Positions 47,088 to 55,273 of a DNA stretch of 64,000 nt are shown here, one piece after another (within the stretch, counting starts at the first letter, position 1; the number at the start of each line of letters is the position of its first letter). The stretch spans positions 17,287-81,286 of the forward strand of contig JBEKTY010000009.1 of the NCBI GenBank assembly GCA_049515555.1, given 5' to 3'. A program made the translations under genes and the position numbers. This DNA is from JBEKTY01 sp049515555. Lineage in GTDB: Bacteria > Planctomycetota > Planctomycetia > Pirellulales > Thermoguttaceae. The notes under the pieces are model-generated. The model did no database searches, was not told the DNA's origin, and was given only the letters and a program-made list of their open reading frames with translations.

Positions 47088-47767
47088 TCCCCGACAAGCA
47101 ATCCGACCCGGCCGCCACTGCGCTAGTGCCCCGACCGTCCTCGGTTGACACGTTGGGTGCCACTGCTGGCTTGTCCAGCAGTGCCGAGAACACGGTTGGG
47201 CAAGCCAACCGTGGCACCCGTCATTTCACGTCGGTCGAGGCGCTAGGCCCGGGCGAGCTGTTGGATCAGGCCGCCACCACCCGGCTGGACGCGCTGGTAA
47301 GCTGGTGCCGCAAGCACAGTCTGTGGCCGATGCCCTTCGCCACGGCCTGTTGCGGGATCGAGCTGATGGCCACCGGGGCCAGCCGGCACGATATTGCCCG
47401 ATTCGGCGCCGAAGTGTTCCGCTTCAGCCCGCGGCAGTGCGACTTGATGATCGTGGCCGGGCGGGTGGTGATGAAGATGCTGCCGGTGCTCGAGCGGATC
47501 TGGCAGCAGATGCCCGAGCCGAAATGGTGCATTTCGATGGGCGCGTGCGCCTCGACGGGCGGCGTGTTCGACACCTACGCCGTGGTGCAGGGGGTGGATC
47601 GGTTCATACCGGTGGACCTGTACGTGCCCGGCTGCCCGCCGCGGCCGGAGCAGCTCATCCAGGCGGTGGTCGATTTGCAGGCGAAGATCCAGCGCGAGGG
47701 GACATTGTGGGGCAAGGAGTTCGACGCCCCCGAGCGGCAGCAGCTCCCGCGGGCACTGCGGGAGTGA
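47078..47767 (+). CDS. nuoB: NADH-quinone oxidoreductase subunit B
   Basis: A 229-residue peripheral subunit that carries the N2 [4Fe-4S] cluster next to the quinone site. Conserved blocks are FATACCGIELMATGASRHDI with the cysteine pair, KWCISMGACASTGGVFDTYA with a third cysteine, and VDLYVPGCPPRPEQLIQAVV with the fourth. Residues 16-56 are foreign: they are encoded by the palindromic element at 47124, so the N-terminus is about 40 residues longer than usual. AAGGGAG stands 8 bases before the ATG. Confidence 0.92.
   Translation: MALVPDKQSDPAATALVPRPSSVDTLGATAGLSSSAENTVGQANRGTRHFTSVEALGPGELLDQAATTRLDALVSWCRKHSLWPMPFATACCGIELMATGASRHDIARFGAEVFRFSPRQCDLMIVAGRVVMKMLPVLERIWQQMPEPKWCISMGACASTGGVFDTYAVVQGVDRFIPVDLYVPGCPPRPEQLIQAVVDLQAKIQREGTLWGKEFDAPERQQLPRALRE
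47124..47245 (+). repeat. Palindromic element inserted in frame in nuoB (copy 2)
   Basis: The inner part (GACACGTTGGGTGCCACTGC at 47147 to GTGGCACCCGTCATTTCAC at 47228) is nearly identical to that of the element in the SDR gene. The outer stem TAGTGCCCCGACCG/CGGTCGAGGCGCTA has two mismatches. The two hairpins CACTGCTGG...CCAGCAGTG and CACGGTTGG...CCAACCGTG are intact. It is translated in the same reading frame as copy 1 (SSSAENTVGQANRGTRHF in both). Confidence 0.88.
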
Positions 47768-47776
47768 GGGATTAGC

Positions 47777-47870
47777 CGGGATTATTCACCGAGGCTTGTA
47801 GTGACCCGATTTATCGGGTCTGGAGAGTGTGAACAGGTCAAGGACCGCATGAATGCGGTCACTACGAACG
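47777..47870. repeat. Palindromic element GTAGTGACC/GGTCACTAC, copy 1
   Basis: After CCGGGATTATTCACCGAGGC at 47777 come GTAGTGACCCGATTTATCGG (from 47798, hairpin GACCCGAT-ttAT-CGGGTC) and, ending near 47865, GACCGCATGAATGCGGTCAC (hairpin GACCGCAT-gaATGCGGTC). The outer GTAGTGA and TCACTAC are complementary. A copy with only a few changes lies at 62207-62300, flanks included. Confidence 0.85.
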
Positions 47871-47889
47871 ACTTGGTGAACTATCCGCC

Positions 47890-48387
47890 ATGACCAACGA
47901 GCAGACTTTGACCGCGCTAGGCGCCGCCTTCGGCACACTGGCCGTAAGCGAGTTCCGCGGGTCAACGCGGGTCGTCGTACCGGCCGAGGCGCTCTACGAA
48001 GTGCTCCAGTTCCTGAAGGAGCGGGGGGGCTTCGACATGTTGGTCGACGTGACCTGCGTGGATTATCTCTGTTACCCGGGGGCGAAGGACCGCTTCGGAC
48101 TGGTTTACCTGCTGGCTTCGACCGGGACGAACGAGCGGATCACGGTGCGGGCAATGGTCAACGATCCGGATCCGGCGGTCCGCTCGGTGGTCGGGCTGTG
48201 GGAGGGGGCCAACTGGCTGGAGCGCGAGGTGTGGGACATGTTCGGGATCCGCTTCGAGGGCCATCCGGATTTGCGGCGGATCCTGATGCCCGAGGAATTT
48301 ACATCCTTTCCGTTGCGGAAGGATTACCCGCTGCAGGGCCGGGGCGAGCGGCACAATTTCCCGGTCCTGCCCCGGGCGGCAAGCTGA
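47890..48387 (+). CDS. nuoC: NADH-quinone oxidoreductase subunit C
   Basis: A 165-residue subunit of the hydrophilic arm. The NuoC signature is WEGANWLEREVWDMFGIRFE followed by GHPDLRRILMPEEFTSFPLR, which occurs near residues 100-145 as usual, with KDYPLQGRGER at the end. It is a separate gene from nuoD, as in most non-enteric bacteria. The ATG at 47890 lies 25 bases downstream of the palindromic element that separates it from nuoB. Confidence 0.93.
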   Translation: MTNEQTLTALGAAFGTLAVSEFRGSTRVVVPAEALYEVLQFLKERGGFDMLVDVTCVDYLCYPGAKDRFGLVYLLASTGTNERITVRAMVNDPDPAVRSVVGLWEGANWLEREVWDMFGIRFEGHPDLRRILMPEEFTSFPLRKDYPLQGRGERHNFPVLPRAAS

Positions 48388-48397
48388 GGGAGTCGCC

Positions 48398-49624
48398 ATG
48401 CCCTTGACCCGATCCGTGCTGGCCGAGGACCAGGCCCCGCCCTCCGGGCAGCCTTACCTGTGGACGGTGAATTTCGGCCCGCAGCATCCGGCCACCCACA
48501 CCACGTTGCGGCTGGTGCTGAAGCTGGACGGGGAGCGGGTCGTCGACGCCCAGCCCGACATCGGTTATCTGCATTCCGGCTTCGAGAAACTGGGCGAGTC
48601 GCTGGACTACAATCAGTACGTCACCATAACCGACCGCATGAACTACATCTCGCCGATGGCCAACAACGTGGGCTGGCACATGGCGGTCGAGCAGCTCATG
48701 GGGATCGAGATTACGCCGCGCTGCAAGTACATCCGCGTGATCGTGGCCGAGCTGATGCGGCTGAGCGACCACCTGCTGTGCCTGGGGGCGATGGGGCTGG
48801 ACGTGGGGGCCCTGACGCATTTCATCTACGCCTTCAATGCCCGCGAGACCATCTACGACATCTGCGAGGCGCTGTGCGGGGCGCGGTTCACCAACAGCTA
48901 TACCCGCGTGGGCGGGCTGATGCGGGACATATCGCCCCAGACGATCGGCATGATCCGCGATTTTCTGGCGGGCATGCCGCGGGTGTTGGACGACATGGAC
49001 CGCTTGATGGGCCGCAACCGGATCTTCGTGGACCGGATGCAGGGGGTGGGCGTGCTGAGCCGGGCCGAGGCGATAAATCGCAGTTGCAGCGGGCCGGTGG
49101 CCCGGGCCAGCGGCTTGGCCCGCGACCTCCGCCGCGACGAGCCCTACCTGGCCTATGCGGATTTCGATTTCCAGGTGTGCTGTGCCCGGGAGGGCGATTG
49201 CCTGGCCCGATACCACGTCCGCATGGCCGAGATGTGGGAGAGCCTGAAGATCCTGCGGCAGGCCTTGGACAATCTGCCGCCGGGGGCGGTGAACGTGGGC
49301 CCCGACGCCCGGGCCGTCCTGCCGCCGTCCGGCCAGGTGTGGAACACGATCGAAGGCCTGATCGCGCATTTCGAGATCGTAATGCCCAATCGGGGCTTCG
49401 CCGTGCCCTGCGCGGAGACCTACGCGGCCACCGAGGCCCCCAACGGCGAGCTGGGGTTCTACCTGGTGGGCGACGGCTCGCCGCGGGCGTATCGGGCCCG
49501 CTGCCGGCCGCCTTCGCTGGTGCACTTCGCCCTGTTTCCGCACCTGATCCGCGGCCATACGCTCAGCGACGTGGTGGCCGTGCTGGGAAGCCTGAACGTC
49601 ATCGCGGCGGAGCTGGATCGGTAG
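48398..49624 (+). CDS. nuoD: NADH-quinone oxidoreductase subunit D
   Basis: A 408-residue subunit that lines the quinone-binding cavity. VNFGPQHPATHTTLRLVLKL (about residue 26) is the signature with the histidines near the quinone head. HSGFEKLGESLDYNQYVTIT, MNYISPMANNVGWHMAVEQL and RGVYDICEALCGARFTNSYT-like ETIYDICEALCGARFTNSYT follow in order. YHVRMAEMWESLKILRQALD and GELGFYLVGDGSPRAYRARC complete the fold. GGGAGT lies before the ATG. A 156-base low-complexity stretch follows before nuoE. Confidence 0.94.
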   Translation: MPLTRSVLAEDQAPPSGQPYLWTVNFGPQHPATHTTLRLVLKLDGERVVDAQPDIGYLHSGFEKLGESLDYNQYVTITDRMNYISPMANNVGWHMAVEQLMGIEITPRCKYIRVIVAELMRLSDHLLCLGAMGLDVGALTHFIYAFNARETIYDICEALCGARFTNSYTRVGGLMRDISPQTIGMIRDFLAGMPRVLDDMDRLMGRNRIFVDRMQGVGVLSRAEAINRSCSGPVARASGLARDLRRDEPYLAYADFDFQVCCAREGDCLARYHVRMAEMWESLKILRQALDNLPPGAVNVGPDARAVLPPSGQVWNTIEGLIAHFEIVMPNRGFAVPCAETYAATEAPNGELGFYLVGDGSPRAYRARCRPPSLVHFALFPHLIRGHTLSDVVAVLGSLNVIAAELDR

Positions 49625-49710
49625 GGGTGAGGGATTGGGAATGAGGGGTTAAGGGGCTAAGGGGATGAGGGGATGAGGGGTTGAGGGGATGAGGGGTGAG
49701 GGTTTGTGAA
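49625..49710. repeat. GAGGGGATGAGGGG minisatellite between nuoD and nuoE
   Basis: GGGGTGAGGGATTGGGAATG continues with units of AGGGGTTAAGGGGCTAAGGG and GATGAGGGG repeats. It has no coding content and is one of several G/A-rich minisatellites between nuo genes. Confidence 0.7.
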
Positions 49711-49780
49711 TCTGTTGGCGAAGACTCGCACCTGCCGCAGAACATGGTATGCCGCTTGCGGTTTCGCAACTACATAATCT

Positions 49781-50317
49781 ATGTCAACCACCGGGCGGAT
49801 ATTGACTGACGACTTGCGGGCGGCCGTCGAGGCCCATTTTCCGCGCTATCCGACGCGGCGGGCCGTCGTGCTGCCGGCCCTGCACCTGGTCAACGAGCGC
49901 CTGGGTTACGTGCCGCCCGAGGCCGTCGTCGAGATCGCTGAGCTGCTGGGGCTGGCCCCCGCCGAGGTCCAGGGCACGCTCGGCTTCTACGGTTTCTTCC
50001 CCCAGGATCGGCCGGCCGGCCGCTACCGGGTTTGGATCTGCCGCTCGATAAGCTGTTCCGCGCGGGAAGGCGAAGAGCTGATCGAGTATCTTGCCGGCCG
50101 GCTGGGGCTTCGGCCGGGTGAAACCTCGGCCGACGGCCGAGTCACGCTGTATCCGGCCGAATGCCTCGGGGCGTGCGACTTCGCCCCCGCCATGCTGGTC
50201 AACGACACGCTCTACAAGAACCTGACGAAGGAGAAGATCGATGCCTTCGTCGACATGGTGCAGCGATCACCCGGACGCGGTCCGGTCCCCTCTCCCTCCG
50301 GGAGAGGGCTAGGGTGA
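49781..50317 (+). CDS. nuoE: NADH-quinone oxidoreductase subunit E
   Basis: A 178-residue thioredoxin-like [2Fe-2S] subunit (cluster N1a). LHLVNERLGYVPPEAVVEIA and EVQGTLGFYGFFPQDRPAGR are the family blocks; the cluster ligands are in VWICRSISCSAREGEE (two Cys, five apart) and LYPAECLGACDFAPAMLVND (two Cys, four apart). The last ten residues (PVPSPSGRGLG) are encoded by a CCCTCTCCC-type repeat that also provides the stop. Start ATG 49781 without a strong ribosome site. nuoF begins 10 bases later. Confidence 0.92.
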   Translation: MSTTGRILTDDLRAAVEAHFPRYPTRRAVVLPALHLVNERLGYVPPEAVVEIAELLGLAPAEVQGTLGFYGFFPQDRPAGRYRVWICRSISCSAREGEELIEYLAGRLGLRPGETSADGRVTLYPAECLGACDFAPAMLVNDTLYKNLTKEKIDAFVDMVQRSPGRGPVPSPSGRGLG

Positions 50318-50322
50318 GGGGA
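50284..50322 (+). repeat. CCCTCTCCCTCCGGGAGAGGG repeat at the nuoE end
   Basis: GGTCCCCTCTCCCTCCGGGA continues as GAGGGCTAGGGTGAGGGGAA. The hairpin CCCTCTCCC-TCC-GGGAGAGGG is intact. It overlaps the last codons and the stop of nuoE and ends just before the nuoF GTG. A copy identical over the 39 bases lies at 53383 at the end of nuoG. Confidence 0.85.
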
Positions 50323-50327
50323 AATCG

Positions 50328-51749
50328 GTGAAAGACACGTCCGCCTACGAACCGGTACTGCTGGCGAACATTCAGCGGGCGAACAGCCACGAGCTGTCCG
50401 TGTACGAGGCCGGCGGCGGCTACCAGGCCCTGCGGCGGGCCCTGAAGCAGATGAGCCCCGACGACGTGACCACCATGGTCCGCGCCAGCGGACTGCGGGG
50501 CCGGGGCGGAGCCGGCTTCCCCACCGCCCTGAAATGGTCCTTCCTGCCCGAGGATCATCCCGGGCCGGTTTATCTGTGTGTCAACGCCGATGAAAGCGAG
50601 CCGGGCACGTTCGTCAACCGCGTCCAAATGGAGGGCGATCCGCACCAGGTCCTGGAAGGCGTTATCCTGAGCGCCTATGCCACGCGGGCCAGCGTGGCCT
50701 ACGTCTACCTCCGCCACGAGTATCCCCTGTGTTACCGGCGGATGGCGGCGGCCATCGAGGAGGCCTATGCGGCCGGATACCTGGGCCGGCACATCCTGGG
50801 CTCGGAGTTCTCGCTGGAGGTTTTCGTTCATCGGGGCGCGGGGGCCTACGTGTGCGGCGAGGAGACGGGGCTGATCGAGAGCCTCGAGGGCCGCCGGGCC
50901 TGGCCGCGGATCAAGCCCCCCTTTCCCGCCGTCGAGGGCCTGTTCCGCAAGCCTACCGTGGTCAACAACGTCGAGACGCTGGCCTGCGTGCGGCACATTG
51001 TCGAGCGGGGCGTGGCCTGGTTCCGCTCGCTGGGCGTCCCGCCCGACCCGCACGTCCCCCGCGACATGGGCAGCTTCGGCCCAAAGCTATACGGGCTGAG
51101 CGGGCACGTCAATCGGCCGGGCTGTTACGAGGGCCCGCTGGGAATCACCTGCCGCCAGGCGATCGAGGAATTCGGCGGCGGCGTGTGGAAGGGCCGGCGG
51201 CCCAAGGCCGTCGTGCCCGGCGGACTGAGCACCGGAGTTATGACCGCCGGCGAGCTGGATCTGCCGCTGGATTTCGCCGGGCCGCTGCGGGCCGGCTGCC
51301 TGGGACTAGGCACCGCCTGCCTCGTCGTGCTGGACGAGACCTACCCGATGTTCGACTTCCTGTACAACAGTTGCCGCTTCTTCGCCCACGAGAGCTGCGG
51401 CCAGTGCACGCCCTGCCGCGAGGGCACCCACTGGTCGATGATGATCCTCGAGCGGATCAAGGCCGGCCGCGGCCGGCTCGTGGACCTCGAAGTGCTGCTG
51501 GAGCTGGGCGATACGATGGGCATTTCTACCGGCACAACCATCTGCGGTCTGGCCGACGGCGCCGCCTGGCCCATTAAGACGACGATCCGCAAGTTCCGCG
51601 ACGAGTTGGAAGATTACATTAAACGCAGCAACCCGCGCGGATACATGGCCGCGGAAGCCGTGCCGGCGGTTGCCGCGTACCGCGGACCCCGGCACGCTGA
51701 AGAAATGATTGCGACCTGCAATCCCCAATCCCTAATCCCTAATCCCTAA
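50328..51749 (+). CDS. nuoF: NADH-quinone oxidoreductase subunit F
   Basis: A 473-residue subunit that binds NADH, FMN and cluster N3. GLRGRGGAGFPTALKWSFLP is the NADH/FMN loop, VNADESEPGTFVNRVQME and HRGAGAYVCGEETGLIESLE the FMN pocket, and ESCGQCTPCREGTHWSMMIL the start of the cluster region, with a further cysteine in GTTICGLADG. The GTG start at 50328 follows the repeat. The last ~10 residues (NPQSLIPNP) come from a CCCTAATCCC minisatellite at 51718-51750. nuoG begins 23 bases later. Confidence 0.94.
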   Translation: MKDTSAYEPVLLANIQRANSHELSVYEAGGGYQALRRALKQMSPDDVTTMVRASGLRGRGGAGFPTALKWSFLPEDHPGPVYLCVNADESEPGTFVNRVQMEGDPHQVLEGVILSAYATRASVAYVYLRHEYPLCYRRMAAAIEEAYAAGYLGRHILGSEFSLEVFVHRGAGAYVCGEETGLIESLEGRRAWPRIKPPFPAVEGLFRKPTVVNNVETLACVRHIVERGVAWFRSLGVPPDPHVPRDMGSFGPKLYGLSGHVNRPGCYEGPLGITCRQAIEEFGGGVWKGRRPKAVVPGGLSTGVMTAGELDLPLDFAGPLRAGCLGLGTACLVVLDETYPMFDFLYNSCRFFAHESCGQCTPCREGTHWSMMILERIKAGRGRLVDLEVLLELGDTMGISTGTTICGLADGAAWPIKTTIRKFRDELEDYIKRSNPRGYMAAEAVPAVAAYRGPRHAEEMIATCNPQSLIPNP

Positions 51750-51755
51750 TCTCCA
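51718..51755. repeat. ATCCCTAATCCCTA minisatellite at the nuoF end
   Basis: CAATCCCCAATCCCTAATCC continues with CTAATCCCTAATCTCC. It encodes the last residues NPQSLIPNP of nuoF and its stop codon. Confidence 0.7.
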
Positions 51756-51772
51756 ATTCCTCCTGGGCCGCC

Positions 51773-53416
51773 ATGGCTACGGTAGTTATCGACGGACGCC
51801 AGATCGAGATTCCCGCCGGCCAGCGGCTCAACGTAATCGAGGCGGCCCGGCGGGCGGGGATCGAAATACCGTATTACTGCTACCACCCCGGGCTGCCGGT
51901 GGTGGGCAGTTGCCGCATGTGCCTGGTCGAGATCGGCAGCCGCGACGCGAAGACGGGCCAGGTCTCGATGCAGCCCAAGCTCGTGCCCGGCTGCACCGTT
52001 CCGGCCACCGACGGCCTGGTGGTGGTCACGGGGGGCCAGAAGGCGCGGCAGGCCCGGGCGATGGTCGAGGAAGGATTGCTGCTGCGGCATCCGATCGACT
52101 GCCCCATCTGCGACAAGGCCGGCGAATGCCTGTTGCAGGACTATTATTTCAAGTACGGCCAGAGCAGCCGGCGGGCCGACCTGATGCCGTTCACCAGCCG
52201 CCGGCGGGACCTGGGCGACGTGACGCTGTTCGTCGATCGCTGCATTATGTGCATCCGCTGCGTGCGGTTTTGCGACGTGGTCAGCGGCACACATGAGCTG
52301 CTGGTCACCAATCGCGGGGCCCGCGAGGAGATCGACGTTGTATCCGGCCATCCGCTGCACAACAATCTTTCCGGCAACGTGGTCGATCTGTGCCCGGTGG
52401 GGGCCCTGGCCGACAAGGACTTCCTGTACCGGCAGCGGGTGTGGTTCCTGCGGCGGCACGCCGGCGTGTGCACCGGCTGCGCCCAGGGCTGCTCGATCTG
52501 GATCGAGGAGAACCAGGACCGCATCTACCGGCTGAAACCGCGGGAGAACATGCTCGTCAACAAGTGGTGGATGTGCAACGCGGGCCGCTACGGCTACCAT
52601 CACGTGCATGACGAGCGGCGGCTTACTGGGCCGCGCCGCCGGCGGGAGGGCGCCGTCGTCGAGCTGGATTGGACCGGCCTGGCCGCCGAGCTCAAGGAGC
52701 GGCTCCAGGCGGCCGGCCGGCTAGCGGGGGTGCTGTCGCCGATGCTCAGCGTCGAGGAGGCCTGGCTGCTGGGCACGCTGCTGCGCTCGATCGATCCGGC
52801 GGCCGTGCTGGCCCTGGGGCCCCTGCCGCGCGGTGCGGCCGACGAGCGTTTCCCCGGCGGGTTCGTGGTCTCGGCCGAGAAGGCCCCCAATCGCCGCGGC
52901 GTGGAAGAGATTATTGCCCATCTCACCCACCGCGTCACCACCTTCGAGGAGTTCCTCGTGGAAGTGGATCGCGGGCAGCTCGGCGGCGCGTGGGTCGCCG
53001 GCGGCTACCCGGGCGAGTGGATCGACCAGGCGGCGGCACGGCGCTTCGAGCGGTTGCCGTTGTTGGTCGTCGAGGACCTGTTCCCCTCGCCGCTCTCGGA
53101 GCGGGCGGGCTACGAGCTGCCGGCGGCCGCGGCGTTCGAGCGCGACGGCTCGTACGTCAACCGGGGCGACCGCTTGCAGACCGCGGCAATGGCCGTCCGG
53201 CCGCCGTGGGGCGTGCGGCCCGCGGCCACCTTGTACTGGGAACTGCTCGGCCGCCGCGGACTGTTCGACCACCGCGCCGTGCTCGATGAGCTAAGCCGCA
53301 CGGTAATGTACTTCTCGGCGGCCACCGGCCCCATCCCCGATAGCGGGTTGGACCTGAAGGTCAACCGCCTGGCCGGCGGCCCGGTCCCCTCTCCCTCCGG
53401 GAGAGGGCTAGGGTGA
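51773..53416 (+). CDS. nuoG: NADH-quinone oxidoreductase subunit G (short form)
   Basis: A 547-residue subunit. YCYHPGLPVVGSCRMCLVEI binds the N1b [2Fe-2S] cluster, HPIDCPICDKAGECLLQDYY the N5 cluster, and DRCIMCIRCVRFCDVVSG with NVVDLCPVGAL the N4 cluster. ACVCTGCAQGCSIWIEENQD-like GVCTGCAQGCSIWIEENQDR starts the molybdopterin-type domain, but only about 290 residues of it follow instead of the usual 500 or more. The last ~8 residues (PSPSGRGLG) are encoded by a repeat. Complex I with a shortened NuoG is known in some lineages, so it is probably functional. nuoH follows after 25 bases. Confidence 0.9.
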   Translation: MATVVIDGRQIEIPAGQRLNVIEAARRAGIEIPYYCYHPGLPVVGSCRMCLVEIGSRDAKTGQVSMQPKLVPGCTVPATDGLVVVTGGQKARQARAMVEEGLLLRHPIDCPICDKAGECLLQDYYFKYGQSSRRADLMPFTSRRRDLGDVTLFVDRCIMCIRCVRFCDVVSGTHELLVTNRGAREEIDVVSGHPLHNNLSGNVVDLCPVGALADKDFLYRQRVWFLRRHAGVCTGCAQGCSIWIEENQDRIYRLKPRENMLVNKWWMCNAGRYGYHHVHDERRLTGPRRRREGAVVELDWTGLAAELKERLQAAGRLAGVLSPMLSVEEAWLLGTLLRSIDPAAVLALGPLPRGAADERFPGGFVVSAEKAPNRRGVEEIIAHLTHRVTTFEEFLVEVDRGQLGGAWVAGGYPGEWIDQAAARRFERLPLLVVEDLFPSPLSERAGYELPAAAAFERDGSYVNRGDRLQTAAMAVRPPWGVRPAATLYWELLGRRGLFDHRAVLDELSRTVMYFSAATGPIPDSGLDLKVNRLAGGPVPSPSGRGLG

Positions 53417-53422
53417 GGGGAA
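53383..53422 (+). repeat. CCCTCTCCCTCCGGGAGAGGG repeat at the nuoG end
   Basis: GGTCCCCTCTCCCTCCGGGA continues as GAGGGCTAGGGTGAGGGGAA, identical over 39 bases to the copy at 50284. It supplies the end of nuoG and its stop at 53414-53416. Confidence 0.85.
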
Positions 53423-53441
53423 CTGAGCGAGGATCCAACTC

Positions 53442-54689
53442 ATGCTTCCGATAGCGATTGAAGCCCTGATCAAGATCGGCCTGCTGCTGGGCGGGCTGCT
53501 GACGACCGCGGCCTACCTGGTGCTGGCCGAGCGGCGGATCGCGGCCTGGATCCAGGACCGCGTGGGTCCCAACCGGGTCGGCCTTCCGCTCACCGCGCTG
53601 CGGCTGGCGGGCCTGGGCCAGCCGCTGGCCGACGGAGTGAAGTTCCTCTGCAAGGCGGAATTCACCCCGGCCCAGGTGGACAAGGCCCTGTACTTCGTCG
53701 CCCCGGTGACGATCTTCGTTACGGCCGTGGCCGTGTTCGCCGTGGTGCCCTTCGGCAGCGTGCTGCCGGCCGGGGTGTTTCCGGCCAGTTGGGGCCTCCG
53801 CGAGCCGATCCCGCTGGTCGTGGCCCCCGACATCGACGTGGGCGTGCTGTACGTGTTCGCCCTGGGCAGTATCGCCGTCTACGGCGTGGTGCTGGGCGGT
53901 TGGGCCAGTAATAACAAGTACAGCTTCCTGGGCGGCCTGCGCTCCAGCGCCCAACTGATTTCCTACGAGCTGCCCATGGGCCTGGGCATCCTGGGCATCG
54001 TGCTGGCCGCGGGTTCGCTGCGGCTGGACACGATCATCCTGCGGCAGGCCGAAACGGGGGCCTGGAATGTCTTCCTCCAGCCGCTGGGCCTGCTGGTGTT
54101 CGGCGTGGCCGCCTTCGCCGAGGCCACCCGCTTGCCCTTCGACCTGCCCGAGGCCGAGCAGGAGCTGGTCGGCGGCTACCACACCGAATACTTCGGCGTG
54201 AAACTGCTAATGTACCTGGTCGGCGAGTACCTGCACATGGTCACGGCGGCACTGCTGATCGTGATCCTGTTCTTCGGCGGCTGGCATTTCTGGGGCCTCA
54301 CCGGCTCGGGCGACGCGGTTTCCGCGTCCCGGGCGGTCTTGCGGGTGGCCGTGCTCCTGGCCAAGGTCGCGGCGGTGATCTTCTTCTTCATGCTGGCCCG
54401 CTGGAGCTGGTCCCGCTTCCGCTACGACCAGTTGATGGCCCTGGCCTGGCTGGTGATGCTGCCCTTGGGACTGGTGAACGTGGTCAGCGTGGCCGCCTGG
54501 GAGGAGTACGGGCCGCGGCTCGCTCAGCGGCTGGGCGTGCCGGCCTTGTGGGCCATGGCCGCCGGCGGCTGGGCGGTGTTGCTGGCCGTCTGGCTGGTGG
54601 CCACGCTGTTGGTGCCCGCCCGCAGCGACAACCGGCCGCGGCTGAGCGTGGTCCCAAGTTACGAATCGGAGGAGGTCCCTGCGCCATGA
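53442..54689 (+). CDS. nuoH: NADH-quinone oxidoreductase subunit H
   Basis: A 415-residue membrane subunit next to the quinone site, with about eight TM segments. AERRIAAWIQDRVGPNRVGL and LADGVKFLCKAEFTPAQVDK are the family blocks, and LRSSAQLISYELPMGLGILG and ATRLPFDLPEAEQELVGGYH contain conserved Glu residues of the quinone/proton path. The protein extends about 70 residues beyond the usual end with two more hydrophobic segments (ALWAMAAGGWAVLLAVWLVA). Its stop overlaps nuoI by 4 bases. Confidence 0.93.
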   Translation: MLPIAIEALIKIGLLLGGLLTTAAYLVLAERRIAAWIQDRVGPNRVGLPLTALRLAGLGQPLADGVKFLCKAEFTPAQVDKALYFVAPVTIFVTAVAVFAVVPFGSVLPAGVFPASWGLREPIPLVVAPDIDVGVLYVFALGSIAVYGVVLGGWASNNKYSFLGGLRSSAQLISYELPMGLGILGIVLAAGSLRLDTIILRQAETGAWNVFLQPLGLLVFGVAAFAEATRLPFDLPEAEQELVGGYHTEYFGVKLLMYLVGEYLHMVTAALLIVILFFGGWHFWGLTGSGDAVSASRAVLRVAVLLAKVAAVIFFFMLARWSWSRFRYDQLMALAWLVMLPLGLVNVVSVAAWEEYGPRLAQRLGVPALWAMAAGGWAVLLAVWLVATLLVPARSDNRPRLSVVPSYESEEVPAP

Positions 54690-55273
54690 AACCCGACGAT
54701 CCCCAGATCCGCTGGGTCGAGCCGCCCAAGCTGGGCATGCTGGGCAAGAGCTATCTGATGCTGTTCATCAGCGGGCTGACCACGGCCCTGCGGCACTTGC
54801 TGTTCCACAAGAAGGAAACGCTGCAATCGCCCGAGGCGCGGCACGTGCTGGTCGATCCGCTGGGCTACCGCGGCGTGCACCGGCTGAACCTGGATGCCGA
54901 GGGCCGGGTGAAGTGCGTGGCCTGCTTCCTGTGTGCCACGGCCTGCCCGGCGCATTGCATCGACATCGTGGCCGCCCCCAGCCCCTGGCCCGACCGCGAA
55001 AAGTACCCCGCCGTCTTCAATATCGACGAGCTGCGTTGCATCTATTGTGGCATGTGCGAGCAGGCCTGTCCCGTCGAGGCCATCGAGCTGACAGGCTACT
55101 ACGATCTCACCGGGGCCAGCCGCGAGGAGATGATCTTCGACAAGGAGAAACTGATCAGCGTGTACCGCCAGACGAAAGACCGGGAGCCGATGCCGTCGCG
55201 GCGGGCGGCGAAGCCGCAAGCGGAACCGGAACCGCAAGCGGCGGCGAAACCGCAAGCGGAGGCCGGGCCATGA
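54686..55273 (+). CDS. nuoI: NADH-quinone oxidoreductase subunit I
   Basis: A 195-residue ferredoxin-like subunit carrying two [4Fe-4S] clusters (N6a and N6b). The two motifs are CVACFLCATACPAHCIDIVA and CIYCGMCEQACPVEAIELTG. The start ATG 54686 is inside the nuoH stop overlap and has GGAGGAGG upstream. The last ~20 residues (AAKPQAEPEPQAAAKPQAEA) are a low-complexity Ala-Pro-Gln tail not usual for NuoI. nuoJ overlaps by 4 bases. Confidence 0.93.
   Translation: MKPDDPQIRWVEPPKLGMLGKSYLMLFISGLTTALRHLLFHKKETLQSPEARHVLVDPLGYRGVHRLNLDAEGRVKCVACFLCATACPAHCIDIVAAPSPWPDREKYPAVFNIDELRCIYCGMCEQACPVEAIELTGYYDLTGASREEMIFDKEKLISVYRQTKDREPMPSRRAAKPQAEPEPQAAAKPQAEAGP

Noticed and set aside
47777..47870. 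The hairpins between nuoB and nuoC as an operon terminator
   Set aside because: There is no T-tract on either strand, the sequence is a dispersed element with a near copy at 62207, and the operon continues directly.
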